Positions 28,901-43,430 of a stretch of 64,000 bases of DNA are shown piece by piece. Within the stretch, counting starts at the first letter, position 1, and each line of letters opens with the position of its first letter. A model generated the notes under the pieces. It did no database searches, was not told where the DNA came from, and saw only the letters and a program-made list of their open reading frames with translations. The stretch lies in NCBI RefSeq assembly GCF_932526225.1, contig NC_064038.1, forward strand, positions 2,048,001 through 2,112,000. The letters run 5' to 3'. Position numbers and translations under genes: made by a program. Source of the stretch: Nematostella vectensis. Lineage: Eukaryota > Cnidaria > Anthozoa > Actiniaria > Edwardsiidae.

Positions 28901-31900
28901 TAAAACAAATTCCCGAATGTAACCCTGAAGCTTTTCCCGAATGTAACCTCCAGTCCGATGGTGACTTTGCTTGGGATAGTTTACGATACCAATAGTATTA
29001 AAAGTAATTTTTATTACAATTCCCTTCAGCAATGCCACGTTAGTCTTTCGTTGCGGGCACTTGACTACTAACGCAGCGACCCGGGTTCAATTCCCGCTGA
29101 TAGCCTTTTTTTTTTTTATTTTTTTTTTAAATATAGATACTTAATTATACTGTTCTTGGTGTGTCATGACATAAAAAAGAAGGTATAGGGACATTTTTAT
29201 GTACTCTCAGCATCTTTGATGTGCTCATGCTTTGTTCAGGATCCTGTACATATTTTATGAACACAAGAACTAACTAGATTCCTTGGATAACTTGATTAAG
29301 TAGATTCTAACATAGAGCATAGCGCTCGATAGATTGATATACCTTTTTTTCCGAGTATACTGTTTTATTTTTCCTAATGTTACTTTTTGGAATTTACATT
29401 CGGAAAAAAATTTTTAGATTGTAACCTTTTGGAGGTTACACTCGTAAAACAAATTCCCGAATGTAACCCTGAAGCTTTTCCCGAATGTAACCTCCAGTCC
29501 GATGGTGACTTTGCTTGGGATAGTTTACGATACCAATAGTATTAAAAGTAATTTTCATTACAATTCCCTTCAGCAATGCCACGTTAGTCTTTCGTTGCGG
29601 GCACTTGACTACTAACGCAGCAACCCGGGTTCGATTCCCGCTGATAGCCTATTTTTTTTTTCTTTAATTTTTTTTAAATATCGATACTTAATTATACTGT
29701 TCTTGGTGTGTCATGACATAAAAAGAAGGTATAGGGACATTTTTATGTACTCTCAGCATCTTTGATGTGATCATGCTTTGTTCAGGATCCTGTACATATT
29801 TTATGCACACAAGAACTAACTAGATTCCTTGGATAACTTGATTAAGTAGATTCTAACATAGAGCATAGCTCTCAATAGATTGATATACCTTTTTTTCCGA
29901 GTATACTGTTTTATTTTTCCTAATGTTACTTTTTGGAATTTACATTCGGAAAAAAAATTATCGATTGTAACCTTTTTGAGGTTACACTCGTAAAACAAAT
30001 TCCTGAATGTAACCCTGAAGCTTTTCCCGAATGTAACCTCCAGTCCGATGGTGACTTTGCTTGGGATAGTTTACGATACCAATAGTATTAAAAGTAATTT
30101 TCAATACAATTCCCTTCAGCAATGCCACGTTAGTCTTTCGTTGCGGGCACTTGACTACTAACGCAGCGACCCGGGTTCGATTCCTGCTGATAGCCTATTT
30201 TTTTTTCTTTCTTTTTTTTTTAAATATAGATACTTAATTATACTGTTCTTGGTGTTTCATGACATAAAAAGAAGGTATAGGGACATTTTTATGTACTCTC
30301 AGCATCTTTGATGTGCTCATGCTTTGTTCAGGATCCTGTACATATTTTATGCACACAAGAACTAACTAGATTCCTTGGATAACTTGATTAAGTAGATTCT
30401 AACATAGAGCATAGCGCTCGATAGATTGATATACCTTTTTTTCCGAGTATACTGTTTTATTTTTCCTAATGTTACTTTTTGGAATTTTCATTCGGAAAAA
30501 AAAATAACCTTTTGGAGGTTACACTCGTAAAACAAATTCCCGAATGTAACCCTGAAGCTTTTCCCGAATGTAACCTCCAGTCCGATGGTGACTTTGCTTG
30601 GGATAGTTTACGATACCAATAGTATTAAAAGTAATTTTCATTACAATTCCCTTCAGCAATGCCACGTTAGTCTTTCGTTGCGGGCACTTGACTACTAACG
30701 CCAGCAACCCGGGTTCGATTCCCGCTGATAGCCTATTTTTTTTTCTTTATTTTTTTTTTTATATATCGATACTTAATTATACTGTTCTTGGTGTGTCATG
30801 ACATAAAAAGAAGGTATAGGGACATTTTTAAGTACTTTCAGCATCTTTGATGTGCTCATGCTTTGTTAAGGATCTTGCACATATTTTATGCACACAAGAA
30901 CTAACTAGATTCCTTGGATAACTTGATTAAGTAGATTCTAACATAGAGCATAGCGCTCGATAGATTGATATACCTTTTTTTTCCGAGTGTACTGTTTTAT
31001 TTTTCCTAATGTTACTTTTTGGAATTTACATTCGAAAAAAAATTATCGATTGTAACCTTTTGGATGTACACTCGTAAAACAAATTCCCGAATGTAACCCT
31101 GAAGCTTTTCCCGAATGTAACCTCCAGTCCGATGGTGACTTTGCTTGGGATAGTTTACGATACCAATAGTATTAAAAGTAATTTTCATTACAATTCCCTT
31201 CAGCAATGCCACGTTAGTCTTTCGTTGCGGGCACTTGACTACTAACGCAGCGACCCGTGTTCAATTCCCGCGGATAGCCCTATTTTTTTTTTCTTTATTT
31301 TTTTTTTAAATATAGATACTTAATTATACTGTTCTTGGTGTGTCATGACATAAAAAGAAGGTATAGGGACATTTTTATGTACTCTCAGCATCTTTGATGT
31401 GCTCATGCTTTGTTCAGGATCCTGCACATATTTTATGCACACAAGAACTAACTAGATTCCTTGGATAACTTGATTAAGTAGATTCTAACATAGGCATAGC
31501 GCTCGATAGATTGATATACCTTTTTTTCCGAGTGTACTGTTTTATTTTTCCTAATTTTACTTTTTGGAATTTACATTCGGAAAAAAAAATTATCGATTGT
31601 AACCTTTTGGAGGTTACACTCGTAAAACAAATTCCCGAATGTAACCCTGAAGCTTTTCCCGAATGTAACCTCCAGTCCGATGGTGACTTTGCTTGGGATA
31701 GTTTTACGATACCAATAGTATTAAAAGTAATTTTTATTACAATTCCCTTCAGCAATGCCACGTTAGTCTTTCGTTGCGGGCACTTGACTACTAACGCAGC
31801 GACCCGGGTTCAATTCCCGCTGATAGCCTTTTTTTTTTTTATTTTTTTTTTAAATATAGATACTTAATTATACTGTTCTTGGTGTGTCATGACATAAAAA

Positions 31901-34150
31901 AGAAGGTATAGGGACATTTTTATGTACTCTCAGCATCTTTGATGTGCTCATGCTTTGTTCAGGATCCTGTACATATTTTATGAACACAAGAACTAACTAG
32001 ATTCCTTGGATAACTTGATTAAGTAGAATCTAACATAGAGCATAGCGCTCGATAGATTGATATACCTTTTTTTCCGAGTATACTGTTTTATTTTTCCTAA
32101 TGTTACTTTTTGGAATTTACATTCGGAAAAAAATTTTTAATTGTAACCTTTTGGAGGTTACACTCGTAAAACAAATTCCCGAATGTAACCCTGAAGCTTT
32201 TCCCGAATGTAACCTCCAGTCCGATGGTGACTTTGCTTGGGATAGTTTACGATACCAATAGTATTAAAAGTAATTTTCATTACAATTCCCTTCAGCAATG
32301 CCACGTTAGTCTTTCGTTGCGGGCACTTGACTACTAACGCAGCAACCCGGGTTCGATTCCCGCTGATAGCCTATTTTTTTTTTTCTTTAATTTTTTTAAA
32401 TATCGATACTTAATTATACTGTTCTTGGTGTGTCATGACATAAAAAGAAGGTATAGGGACATTTTTATGTACTCTCAGCATCTTTGATGTGATCATGCTT
32501 TGTTCAGGATCCTGTACATATTTTATGCACACAAGAACTAACTAGATTCCTTGGATAACTTGATTAAGTAGATTCTAACATAGAGCATAGCTCTCAATAG
32601 ATTGATATACCTTTTTTTCCGAGTATACTGTTTTATTTTTCCTAATGTTACTTTTTGGAATTTACATTCGGAAAAAAAATTATCGATTGTAACCTTTTTG
32701 AGGTTACACTCGTAAAACAAATTCCTGAATGTAACCCTGAAGCTTTTCCCGAATGTAACCTCCAGTCCGATGGTGACTTTGCTTGGGATAGTTTACGATA
32801 CCAATAGTATTAAAAGTAATTTTCAATACAATTCCCTTCAGCAATGCCACGTTAGTCTTTCGTTGCGGGCACTTGACTACTAACGCAGCGACCCGGGTTC
32901 GATTCCTGCTGATAGCCTATTTTTTTTTTCTTTCTTTTTTTTTTAAATATAGATACTTAATTATACTGTTCTTGGTGTTTCATGACATAAAAAGAAGGTA
33001 TAGGGACATTTTTATGTACTCTCAGCATCTTTGATGTGCTCATGCTTTGTTCAGGATCCTGTACATATTTTATGCACACAAGAACTAACTAGATTCCTTG
33101 GATAACTTGATTAAGTAGATTCTAACATAGAGCATAGCGCTCGATAGATTGATATACCTTTTTTTTCCGAGTATACTGTTTTATTTTTCCTAATGTTACT
33201 TTTTGGAATTTTCATTCGGAAAAAAAAATAACCTTTTGGAGGTTACACTCGTAAAACAAATTCCCGAATGTAACCCTGAAGCTTTTCCCGAATGTAACCT
33301 CCAGTCCGATGGTGACTTTGCTTGGGATAGTTTACGATACCAATAGTATTAAAAGTAATTTTCATTACAATTCCCTTCAGCAATGCCACGTTAGTCTTTC
33401 GTTGCGGGCACTTGACTACTAACGCAGCAACCCGGGTTCGATTCCCGCTGATAGCCTATTTTTTTTTCTTTATTTTTTTTTTATATATCGATACTTAATT
33501 ATACTGTTCTTGGTGTGTCATGACATAAAAAGAAGGTATAGGGACATTTTTATGTACTTTCAGCATCTTTGATGTGCTCATGCTTTGTTAAGGATCTTGC
33601 ACATATTTTATGCACACAAGAACTAACTAGATTCCTTGGATAACTTGATTAAGTAGATTCTAACATAGAGCATAGCGCTCGATAGATTGATATACCTTTT
33701 TTTTCCGAGTGTACTGTTTTATTTTTCCTAATGTTACTTTTTGGAATTTACATTCGGAAAAAAAATTATCGATTGTAACCTTTTGGATGTTACACTCGTA
33801 AAACAAATTCCCGAATGTAACCCTGAAGCTTTTCCCGAATGTAACCTCCAGTCCGATGGTGACTTTGCTTGGGATAGTTTACGATACCAATAGTATTAAA
33901 AGTAATTTTCATTACAATTCCCTTCAGCAATGCCACGTTAGTCTTTCGTTGCGGGCACTTGACTACTAACGCAGCGACCCGTGTTCAATTCCCGCGGATA
34001 GCCTATTTTTTTTTCTTTATTTTTTTTTTAAATATAGATACTTAATTATACTGTTCTTGGTGTGTCATGACATAAAAAGAAGGTATAGGGACATTTTTAT
34101 GTACTCTCAGCATCTTTGATGTGCTCATGCTTTGTTCAGGATCCTGTACA
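28770..34150. repeat. Five-monomer HOR, two copies (period ~2,722 bp)
   Basis: About 28.77-31.44 kb and 31.49-34.15 kb are near-identical five-monomer blocks. Shared rare marks include ATAAAAAAGAAGG (about 29.17 and 31.90 kb), GCATAGCTCTCAATAG (29.86 and 32.59 kb), GGTGTTTCATGAC, GGAATTTTCATTCGG with the 10-bp deletion (30.48 and 33.21 kb), and GGATCTTGCAC. Small indels differ between the copies, for example an extra C before AGCAACCC near 30.70 kb and an extra T in AGTTTTACG near 31.70 kb. Confidence 0.82.
31208..31279 (+). pseudogene. tRNA-like module, TGTTCAATTCC subfamily
   Basis: This subfamily has TGTTCAATTCC in place of the B box and CCCGCGGATAGCC after it. The T in the stem opposes C and breaks a T-stem pair; TTCAATT still fits the TTCRA loop rule. 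Other members are at 33932-34003, 34479-34550, 44286-44357, 47533-47604, 61087-61158, 61634-61705 and 63817-63888, and 46986-47057 has a further change (TGTTAAATTCC). A related copy near 45.95 kb has TGTTCAATTCC without the CGG change. Confidence 0.7.
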
Positions 34151-34899
34151 TATTTTATGAACACAAGAACTAACTAGATTCCTTGGATAACTTGATTACG
34201 TAGATTCTAACATAGAGCATAGCGCTCGATAGATTGATATACCTTTTTTTCCGAGTATACTGTTTTAGTTTTTCCTAATGTTACTTTTTGGAATTTACAT
34301 TCGGAAAAAAAATTATCGATTGTAACCTTTTGGAGGTTACACTCGTAAAACAAATTCCCGAATGTAACCCTGAAGCTTTTCCCGAATGTAACCTCCAGTC
34401 TGATGGTGACTTTGTTTGTGATAGTTTACGATACCAATAGTATTAAAAGTAATTTTCATTACAATTCCCTTCAGCAATGCCACGTTAGTCTTTCGTTGCG
34501 GGCACTTGACTACTAACGCAGCGACCCGTGTTCAATTCTCGCGGATAGCCTATTTTTTTTTCTTTATTTTTTTTTTAAATATAGATACTTAATTATACTG
34601 TTCTTGGTGTGTCATGACATAAAAAGAAGGTATAGGGACATTTTTATATACTCTCAGCATCTTTGATGTGCTCATGCTTTGTTCAGGATCCTGTACATAT
34701 TTTATGAATACAAGAACTAACTAGATTCCTTGGATAACTTGATTAAGTAGATTCTAACATAGAGCATAGCGCTCGATAGATTGATATACCTTTTTTTCCG
34801 AGTATACTGTTTTATTTTTCCTAATGTTACTTTTTGGAATTTACATTCGGAAAAAAAATTATCGATTGTAACCTTTTGGAGGTTACACTCGTAAAACAA

Positions 34900-37800
34900 A
34901 TTCCCGAATGTAACCCTGAAGCTTTTCCCGAATGTAACCTCCAGTCTGATGGTGACTTTGCTTGGGATAGTTTACGATACCAATAGTATTAAAAGTAATT
35001 TTCATTACAATTCCCTTCAGCAATGCCACGTTAGTCTTTCGTTGCGGGCACTTGACTACTAACGCAGCTACCCGGGTTCGATTCCCGCTGATAGCCTATT
35101 TTTTTTTCTTTATTTTTTTTTTAAATATCGATACTTAATTATACTGTTCTTGGTGTGTCATGACATAAAAAGAAGGTATAGGTACATTTTTATGTACTCT
35201 CAGCATCTTTGATGTGCTCATGCTTTGTTCAGGATCCTGTACATATTTTATGCACACAAGAACTAACTAGATTCCTTGGATAACTTGATTAAGTAGATTC
35301 TAACATAGAGCATAGCGCTCGATAGATTGATATACCTTTTTTTCCGAGTATACTGTTTTATTTTTCCTAATGTTACATTTTGGAATTTACATTCGGAAAA
35401 AAAATTATCGATTGTAACCTTTTGGAGGTTACACTCGTAAAACAAATTCCCGAATGTAACCCTGAAGCTTTTCCCGAATGTAACCTCCAGTCCGATGGTG
35501 ACTTTGCTTGGGATAGTTTACGATACCAATAGTATTAAAAGTACTTTTCATTACAATTCCCTTCATCAATGCCACGTTAGTCTTTCGTTGCGGGCACTTG
35601 ACTACTAACGCAGCGACCCGGGTTCGATTCCCGCTGATAGCCTATTTTTTTTCTTTTTTTTTTTTTTAAATATCGATACTTAATTATACTGTTCTTGGTG
35701 TGTCATGACATAAAAAGAAGGTATAGGGACATTTTTATGTACTCTCAGCATCTTTGAAGTGCTCATGCTTTGTTAAGGATCCTGCACATATTTTATGCAC
35801 ACAAGAACTAACTAGATTCCTTGGATAAGTTGATTAAGTAGATTCTAACATAGAGCATAGCGCTCGATAGATTGATATACCTTTTTTTCCGAGTATACTG
35901 TTTTATTTTTCCTAATGTTACTTTTTGGAATTTACATTCGGAAAAAAAATTATCGATTGTAACCTTTTGGAGGTTACACTCGTAAAACAAATTCCCGAAT
36001 GTAACCCTGAAGCTTTTCCCGAATGTAACCTCCAGTCCGATGGTGACTTTGCTTGGGATAGTTTACGATACCAATAGTATTAAAAGTAATTTTCATTACA
36101 ATTCCCTTCAGCAATGCCACGTTAGTCTTTCGTTGCGGGCACTTGACTACTAACGCAGCGACCCGGGTTCAATCCCCGCTGATAGCCTATTTTTTTTTAT
36201 TTATTTTTTTAATATCGATACTTAATTATACTGTTCTTGGTGTGTCATGACATAAAAAGAAGGTATAGGGACATTTTTATGTACTCTCAGCATCTTTGAT
36301 GTGCTCATGCTTTGTTCAGGATCCTGTACATATTTTATGAACACAAGAACTAACTAGATTCCTTGGATAACTTGATTAAGTAGATTCTAACATAGAGCAT
36401 AGCGCTCGATAGATTGATATACCTTTTTTTCCGAGTATACTGTTTTATTTTTCCTAATGTTACTTTTTGGAATTTACATTCGGAAAAAAAATTATCGATT
36501 GTAACCTTTTGGAGGTTACACTCGTAATACAAATTCCCGAATGTAACCCTGAAGCTTTTCCCGAATGTAACCTCCAGTCTGATGGTGACTTTGCTTGGGA
36601 TAGTTTACGATACCAATAGTATTAAAAGTAATTTTCATTACAATTCCCTTCAGCAATACCACGTTAGTCTTTCGTTGCGGGCACTTGACTACTAACGCAG
36701 CAACCCGGGTTCGATTCCCGCTGATAGCTATTTTTTTTCTTTATTTTTTTTTAAATATCGATACTTAATTATACTGTTCTTGGTGTGTCATGACATAAAA
36801 AGAAGGTATAGGTACATTTTTATGTACTCTCAGCATCTTTGATGTGCTCATGCTTTGTTCAGGATCCTGTACATATTTTATGCACACAAGAACTAACTAG
36901 ATTTCTTGGATAACTTTATTAAGTAGATTCTAACATAGAGCATAGTGCTCGATAGATTGATATACCTTTTTTTCCGAGTATACTGTTTTATTTTTCCTAA
37001 TGTTACTTTTTGGAATTTACATTCGGAAAAAAAATTATCGATTGTAACCTTTTGGAGGTTACACTCGTAAAACAAATTCCCGAATGTAACCCTGAAGCTT
37101 TTCCCGAATGTAACCTCCAGTCCGATGGTGACTTTGCTTGGGATAGTTTACGATACCAATAGTATTAAAAGTAATTTTCATTACAATTCCCTTCAGCAAT
37201 GCCACGTTAGTCTTTCGTTGCGGGCACTTGACTACTAACGCAGCGACACGGGTTCGATTCCTGCTGATAGCCTATTCTTTTTCTTTATTTTTTTTTTTTT
37301 AAATCGATACTTAATTATACTGTTCTTGGTGTGTCATGACATAAAAAGAAGGTATAGGGACATTTTTATGTACTCTCAGCATCTTTGATGTGCTCATGCT
37401 TTGTTCAGGATCCTGTACATATTTTATGCACACAAGAACTAACTAGATTCCTTGGATAAGTTGATTAAGTAGATTCTAACATAGAGCATAGCGCTCGATA
37501 GATTGATATACCTTTTTTTCCGAGTATACTGTTTTATTTTTCCTAATGTTACTTTTTGGAATTTACATTCGGAAAAAAAATTATCGATTGTAACCTTTTG
37601 GAGGTTACACTCGTAAAACAAATTCCCGAATGTAACCCTGAAGCTTTTCCCGAATGTAACCTCCAGTCCGATGGTGACTTTGCTTGGGATAGTTTACGAT
37701 ACCAATAGTATTAAAAGTAATTTTCATTACAATTCCCTTCAGCAATGCCACGTTAGTCTTTCGTTGCGGGCACTTGACTACTAACGCAGCGACCCGGGCT

Positions 37801-40800
37801 CGATTTCCGCTGATAGCCTATTTTTTTTTCTTTTTTTTTTTTTAAATATCGATACTTAATTATACTGTTCTTGGTGTGTCATGACATAAAAAGAAGGTAT
37901 AGGGACATTTTTATGTACTCTCAGCATCTTTGAAGTGCTCATGCTTTGTTCAGGATCCTGCACATATTTTATGCACACAAGAACTAACTAGATTCCTTGG
38001 ATAACTTGATTAAGTAGATTCTAACATAGAGCATAGCGCTCGATAGATTGATATACCTTTTTTTCCGAGTATACTGTTTTATTTTTCCTAATGTTACTTT
38101 TTGGAATTTACATTCGGAAAAAAAATTATCGATTGTAACCTTTTGAAGGTTACACTCTTAAAACAAGTTCCCGAATGTAACCCTGAAGCTTTTCCCAAAT
38201 GTAACCTCCAGTCTGATGGTGACTTTGCTTGGGATAGTTTACGATACCAATAGTATTAAAAGTAATTTTCATTACAATTCCCTTCAGCAATGCCACGTTA
38301 GTCTTTCGTTGCGGGCACTTGACTACTAACGCAGCTACCCGGGTTCGATTCCCGCTGATAGCCTATTTTTTTTTCTTTATTTTTTTTTTAAATATCGATA
38401 CTTAATTATACTGTTCTTGGTGTGTCATGACATAAAAAGAAGGTATACGTACATTTTTATGTACTCTCAGCATCTTTGATGTGCTCATGCTTTGTTCAGG
38501 ATCCTGTACATATTTTATGCACACAAGAACTAACTAGATTCCTTGGATAACTTCATTAAGTAGATTCTAACATAGAGCATAGCGCTCGATAGATTGATAT
38601 ACCTTTTTTTCCGAGTATACTGTTTTATTTTTCCTAATGTTACATTTTGGAATTTACATTCGGAAAAAAAATTATCGATTGTAACCTTTTGGAGGTTACA
38701 CTCGTAAAACAAATTCCCGAATGTAACCCTGAAGCTTTTCCCGAATGTAACCTCCAGTCCGATGGTGACTTTGCTTGGGATAGTTTACGATACCAATAGT
38801 ATTAAAAGTACTTTTCATTACAATTCCCTTCATCAATGCCACTTTAGTCTTTCGTTGCGGGCACTTGACTACTAACGCAGCGACCCGGGTTCGATTCCCG
38901 CTGATAGCCTATTTTTTTTCTTTTTTTTTTTTTAAAATATCGATACTTAATTATACTGTTCTTGGTGTGTCATGACATAAAAAGAAGGTATAGGGACATT
39001 TTTATGTACTCTCAGCATCTTTGAAGTGCTCATGCTTTGTTAAGGATCCTGCACATATTTTATGCACACAAGAACTAACTAGATTCCTTGGATAAGTTGA
39101 TTAAGTAGATTCTAACATAGAGCATAGCGCTCGATAGATTGATATACCTTTTTTTCCGAGTATACTGTTTTATTTTTCCTAATGTTACTTTTTGGAATTT
39201 ACATTCGGAAAAAAAATTATCGATTGTAACCTTTTGGAGGTTACACTCGTAAAACAAATTCCCGAATGTAACCCTGAAGCTTTTCCCGAATGTAACCTCC
39301 AGTCCGATGGTGACTTTGCTTGGGATAGTTTACGATACCAATAGTATTAAAAGTAATTTTCATTACAATTCCCTTCAGCAATGCCACGTTAGTCTTTCGT
39401 TGCGGGCACTTGACTACTAACGCAGCGACCCGGGTTCAATCCCCGCTGATAGCCTATTTTTTTTTCTTTTTTTTTTTAATATCGATACTTAATTATACTG
39501 TTCTTGGTGTGTCATGACATAAAAAGAAGGTATAGGGACATTTTTATGTACTCTCAGCATCTTTGATGTGCTCATGCTTTGTTCAGGATCCTGTACATAT
39601 TTTATGAACACAAGAACTAACTAGATTCCTTGGATAACTTGATTAAGTAGATTCTAACATAGAGCATAGCGCTCGATAGATTGATATACCTTTTTTTCCG
39701 AGTATACTGTTTTATTTTTCCTAATGTTACTTTTTGGAATTTACATTCGGAAAAAAAATTATCGATTGTAACCTTTTGGAGGTTACACTCGTAATACAAA
39801 TTCCCGAATGTAACCCTGAAGCTTTTCCCGAATGTAACCTCCAGTCTGATGGTGACTTTGCTTGGGATAGTTTACGATACCAATAGTATTAAAAGTAATT
39901 TTCATTACAATTCCCTTCAGCAATACCACGTTAGTCTTTCGTTGCGGGCACTTGACTACTAACGCAGCAACCCGGGTTCGATTCCCGCTGATAGCCTATT
40001 TTTTTTCTTTATTTTTTTTTAAATATCGATACTTAATTATACTGTTCTTGGTGTGTCATGACATAAAAAGAAGGTATAGGTACATTTTTATGTACTCTCA
40101 GCATCTTTGATGTGCTCATGCTTTGTTCAGGATCCTGTACATATTTTATGCACACAAGAACTAACTAGATTTCTTGGATAACTTCATTAAGTAGATTCTA
40201 ACATAGAGCATAGTGCTCGATAGATTGATATACCTTTTTTTCCGAGTATACTGTTTTATTTTTCCTAATGTTACTTTTTGGAATTTACATTCGGAAAAAA
40301 AATTATCGATTGTAACCTTTTGGAGGTTACACTCGTAAAACAAATTCCCGAATGTAACCCTGAAGCTTTTCCCGAATGTAACCTCCAGTCCGATGGTGAC
40401 TTTGCTTGGGATAGTTTACGATACCAATAGTATTAAAAGTAATTTTCATTACAATTCCCTTCAGCAATGCCACGTTAGTCTTTCGTTGCGGGCACTTGAC
40501 TACTAACGCAGCGACACGGGTTCGATTCCTGCTGATAGCCTATTCTTTTTCTTTATTTTTTTTTTTAAATATCGATACTTAATTATACTGTTCTTGGTGT
40601 GTCATGACATAAAAAGAAGGTATAGGGACATTTTTATGTACTCTCAGCATCTTTGATGTGCTCATGCTTTGTTCAGGATCCTGTACATATTTTATGCACA
40701 CAAGAACTAACTAGATTCCTTGGATAACTTGATTAAGTAGATTCTAACATAGAGCATAGCGCTCGATAGATTGATATACCTTTTTTTCCGAGTATACTGT

Positions 40801-41480
40801 TTTATTTTTCCTAATGTTACTTTTTGGAATTTACATTCGGAAAAAAAATTATCGATTGTAACCTTTTGGAGGTTACACTAGTAAAACAAATTCCCGAATG
40901 TAACCCTGAAGCTTTTCCCGAATGTAACCTCCAGTCCGATGGTGACTTTGCTTGGGATAGTTTACGATACCAATAGTATTAAAAGTAATTTTCATTACAA
41001 TTCCCTTCAGCAATGCCACGTTAGTCTTTCGTTGCGGGCACTTGACTACTAACGCAGCGACCCGGGCTCGATTTCCGCTGATAGCCTATTTTTTTTCTTT
41101 TTTTTTTTTAAAATATCGATACTTAATTATACTGTTCTTGGTGTGTCATGACATAAAAAGAAGGTATAGGGACATTTTTATGTACTCTCAGCATCTTTGA
41201 AGTGCTCATGCTTTGTTCAGGATCCTGCACATATTTTATGCACACAAGAACTAACTAGATTCCTTGGATAACTTGATTAAGTAGATTCTAACATAGAGCA
41301 TAGCGCTCGATAGATTGATATACCTTTTTTTCCGAGTATACTGTTTTATTTTTCCTAATGTTACTTTTTGGAATTTACATTCGGAAAAAAAATTATCGAT
41401 TGTAACCTTTTGAAGGTTACACTCGTAAAACAAGTTCCCGAATGTAACCCTGAAGCTTTTCCCGAATGTAACCTCCAGTC
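34900..41480. repeat. Six-monomer HOR, two copies (period ~3,267 bp)
   Basis: Monomer-specific marks recur at 3,267-3,268 bp: CTTCATCAATGCCAC (about 35.56 and 38.83 kb), GGATAAGTTGATT (35.83 and 39.09 kb), CTCGTAATACAAATT (36.52 and 39.79 kb), CATAGTGCTCGATAG (36.94 and 40.21 kb), the GGCTCGATTTC B box (37.80 and 41.07 kb) and TTTTGAAGGTTACAC (38.14 and 41.41 kb). The second copy gained further changes such as CACTAGTAAAAC near 40.88 kb. Confidence 0.82.
37747..37818 (+). pseudogene. tRNA-like module, B-box-broken subfamily (GGCTCGATTTC)
   Basis: Two transitions change the B box to GGCTCGATTTC, replacing the first T of the TTC core and one C of the stem. The same pair of changes occurs at 41015-41086, 42652-42723 and 43741-43812, so it marks a subfamily confined to about 37.7-43.8 kb that spread with the local higher-order repeats. 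TFIIIC binding would be expected to be weakened. The A box and T tract are unchanged. Confidence 0.7.
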
Positions 41481-43430
41481 CGATGGTGACTTTGCTTGGG
41501 ATAGTTTACGATACCAATAGTATTAAAAGTAATTTTCATTACAATTCTTTTCAGCAATGCCACGTTAGTCTTTCGTTGCGGGCACTTGACTACTAACGCA
41601 GCGACCCGGGTTCGATTCCCGCTGATAGCCTATTTTTTTTTCTTTATTTTTTTTTTTAAATATCGATACTTAATTATACTGTTCTTGGTGTGTCATGACA
41701 TAAAAAGAAGGTATAGGGACATTTTTATGTACTCTCAGCATCTTTGATGTGCTCATGCTTTGTTCAGGATCCTGTACATATTTTATGCACACAAGAACTA
41801 ACTAGATTTCTTGGATAACTTCATTAAGTAGATTCTAACATAGAGCATAGTGCTCGATAGATTGATATACCTTTTTTTCCGAGTATACTGTTTTATTTTT
41901 CCTAATGTTACTTTTTGGAATTTACATTCGGAAAAAAAATTATCGATTGTAACCTTTTGGAGGTTACACTCGTAAAACAAATTCCCGAATGTAACCCTGA
42001 AGCTTTTCCCGAATGTAACCTCCAGTCCGATGGTGACTTTGCTTGGGATAGTTTACGATACCAATAGTATTAAAAGTAATTTTCATTACAATTCCCTTCA
42101 GCAATGCCACGTTAGTCTTTCGTTGCGGGCACTTGACTACTAACGCAGCGACACGGGTTCGATTCCTGCTGATAGCCTATTCTTTTTCTTTATTTTTTTT
42201 TTTAAATATCGATACTTAATTATACTGTTCTTGGTGTGTCATGACATAAAAAGAAGGTATAGGGACATTTTTATGTACTCTCAGCATCTTTGATGTGCTC
42301 ATGCTTTGTTCAGGATCCTGTACATATTTTATGCACACAAGAACTAACTAGATTCCTTGGATAACTTGATTAAGTAGATTCTAACATAGAGCATAGCGCT
42401 CGATAGATTGATATACCTTTTTTTCCGAGTATACTGTTTTATTTTTCCTAATGTTACTTTTTGGAATTTACATTCGGAAAAAAAATTATCGATTGTAACC
42501 TTTTGGAGGTTACACTAGTAAAACAAATTCCCGAATGTAACCCTGAAGCTTTTCCCGAATGTAACCTCCAGTCCGATGGTGACTTTGCTTGGGATAGTTT
42601 ACGATACCAATAGTATTAAAAGTAATTTTCATTACAATTCCCTTCAGCAATGCCACGTTAGTCTTTCGTTGCGGGCACTTGACTACTAACGCAGCGACCC
42701 GGGCTCGATTTCCGCTGATAGCCTATTTTTTTTCTTTTTTTTTTTTTAAATATCGATACTTAATTATACTGTTCTTGGTGTGTCATGACATAAAAAGAAG
42801 GTATAGGGACATTTTTATGTACTCTCAGCATCTTTGAAGTGCTCATGCTTTGTTCAGGATCCTGCACATATTTTATGCACACAAGAACTAACTAGATTCC
42901 TTGGATAACTTGATTAAGTAGATTCTAACATAGAGCATAGCGCTCGATAGATTGATATACCTTTTTTTCCGAGTATACTGTTTTATTTTTCCTAATGTTA
43001 CTTTTTGGAATTTACATTCGGAAAAAAAATTATCGATTGTAACCTTTTGGAGGTTACACTCGTAAAACAAGTTCCCGAATGTAACCCTGAAGCTTTTCCC
43101 GAATGTAACCTCCAGTCCGATGGTGACTTTGCTTGGGATAGTTTACGATACCAATAGTATTAAAAGTAATTTTCATTACAATTCCCTTCAGCAATGCCAC
43201 GTTAGTCTTTCGTTGCGGGCACTTGACTACTAACGCAGCGACCCGGGTTCCATTCCCGCTGATAGCCTATTTTTTTTCTTTATTTTTTTTTTAAATATCG
43301 ATACTTAATTATACTGTTCTTGGTGTGTCATGACATAAAAAGAAGGTATAAGGACATTTTTATGTACTCTCAGCATCTTTGATGTGCTCATGCTTTGTTC
43401 AGGATCCTGTACATATTTTATGCACACAAG
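40160..43430. repeat. Three-monomer HOR, two copies (period ~1,637 bp)
   Basis: The last three monomer types of the six-monomer block were duplicated again. CATAGTGCTCGATAG occurs near 40.21 and 41.85 kb, CACTAGTAAAAC near 40.88 and 42.51 kb, and the GGCTCGATTTC B box near 41.07 and 42.70 kb. The step is about 1,637 bp. This lies partly within the six-monomer copy, so it arose after or during that duplication. Confidence 0.75.

Noticed and set aside
31511-31867. A 118-codon + strand open frame.
   Set aside because: It exists only because small indels in this one monomer join frames; equivalent sequence in neighbouring monomers is interrupted.
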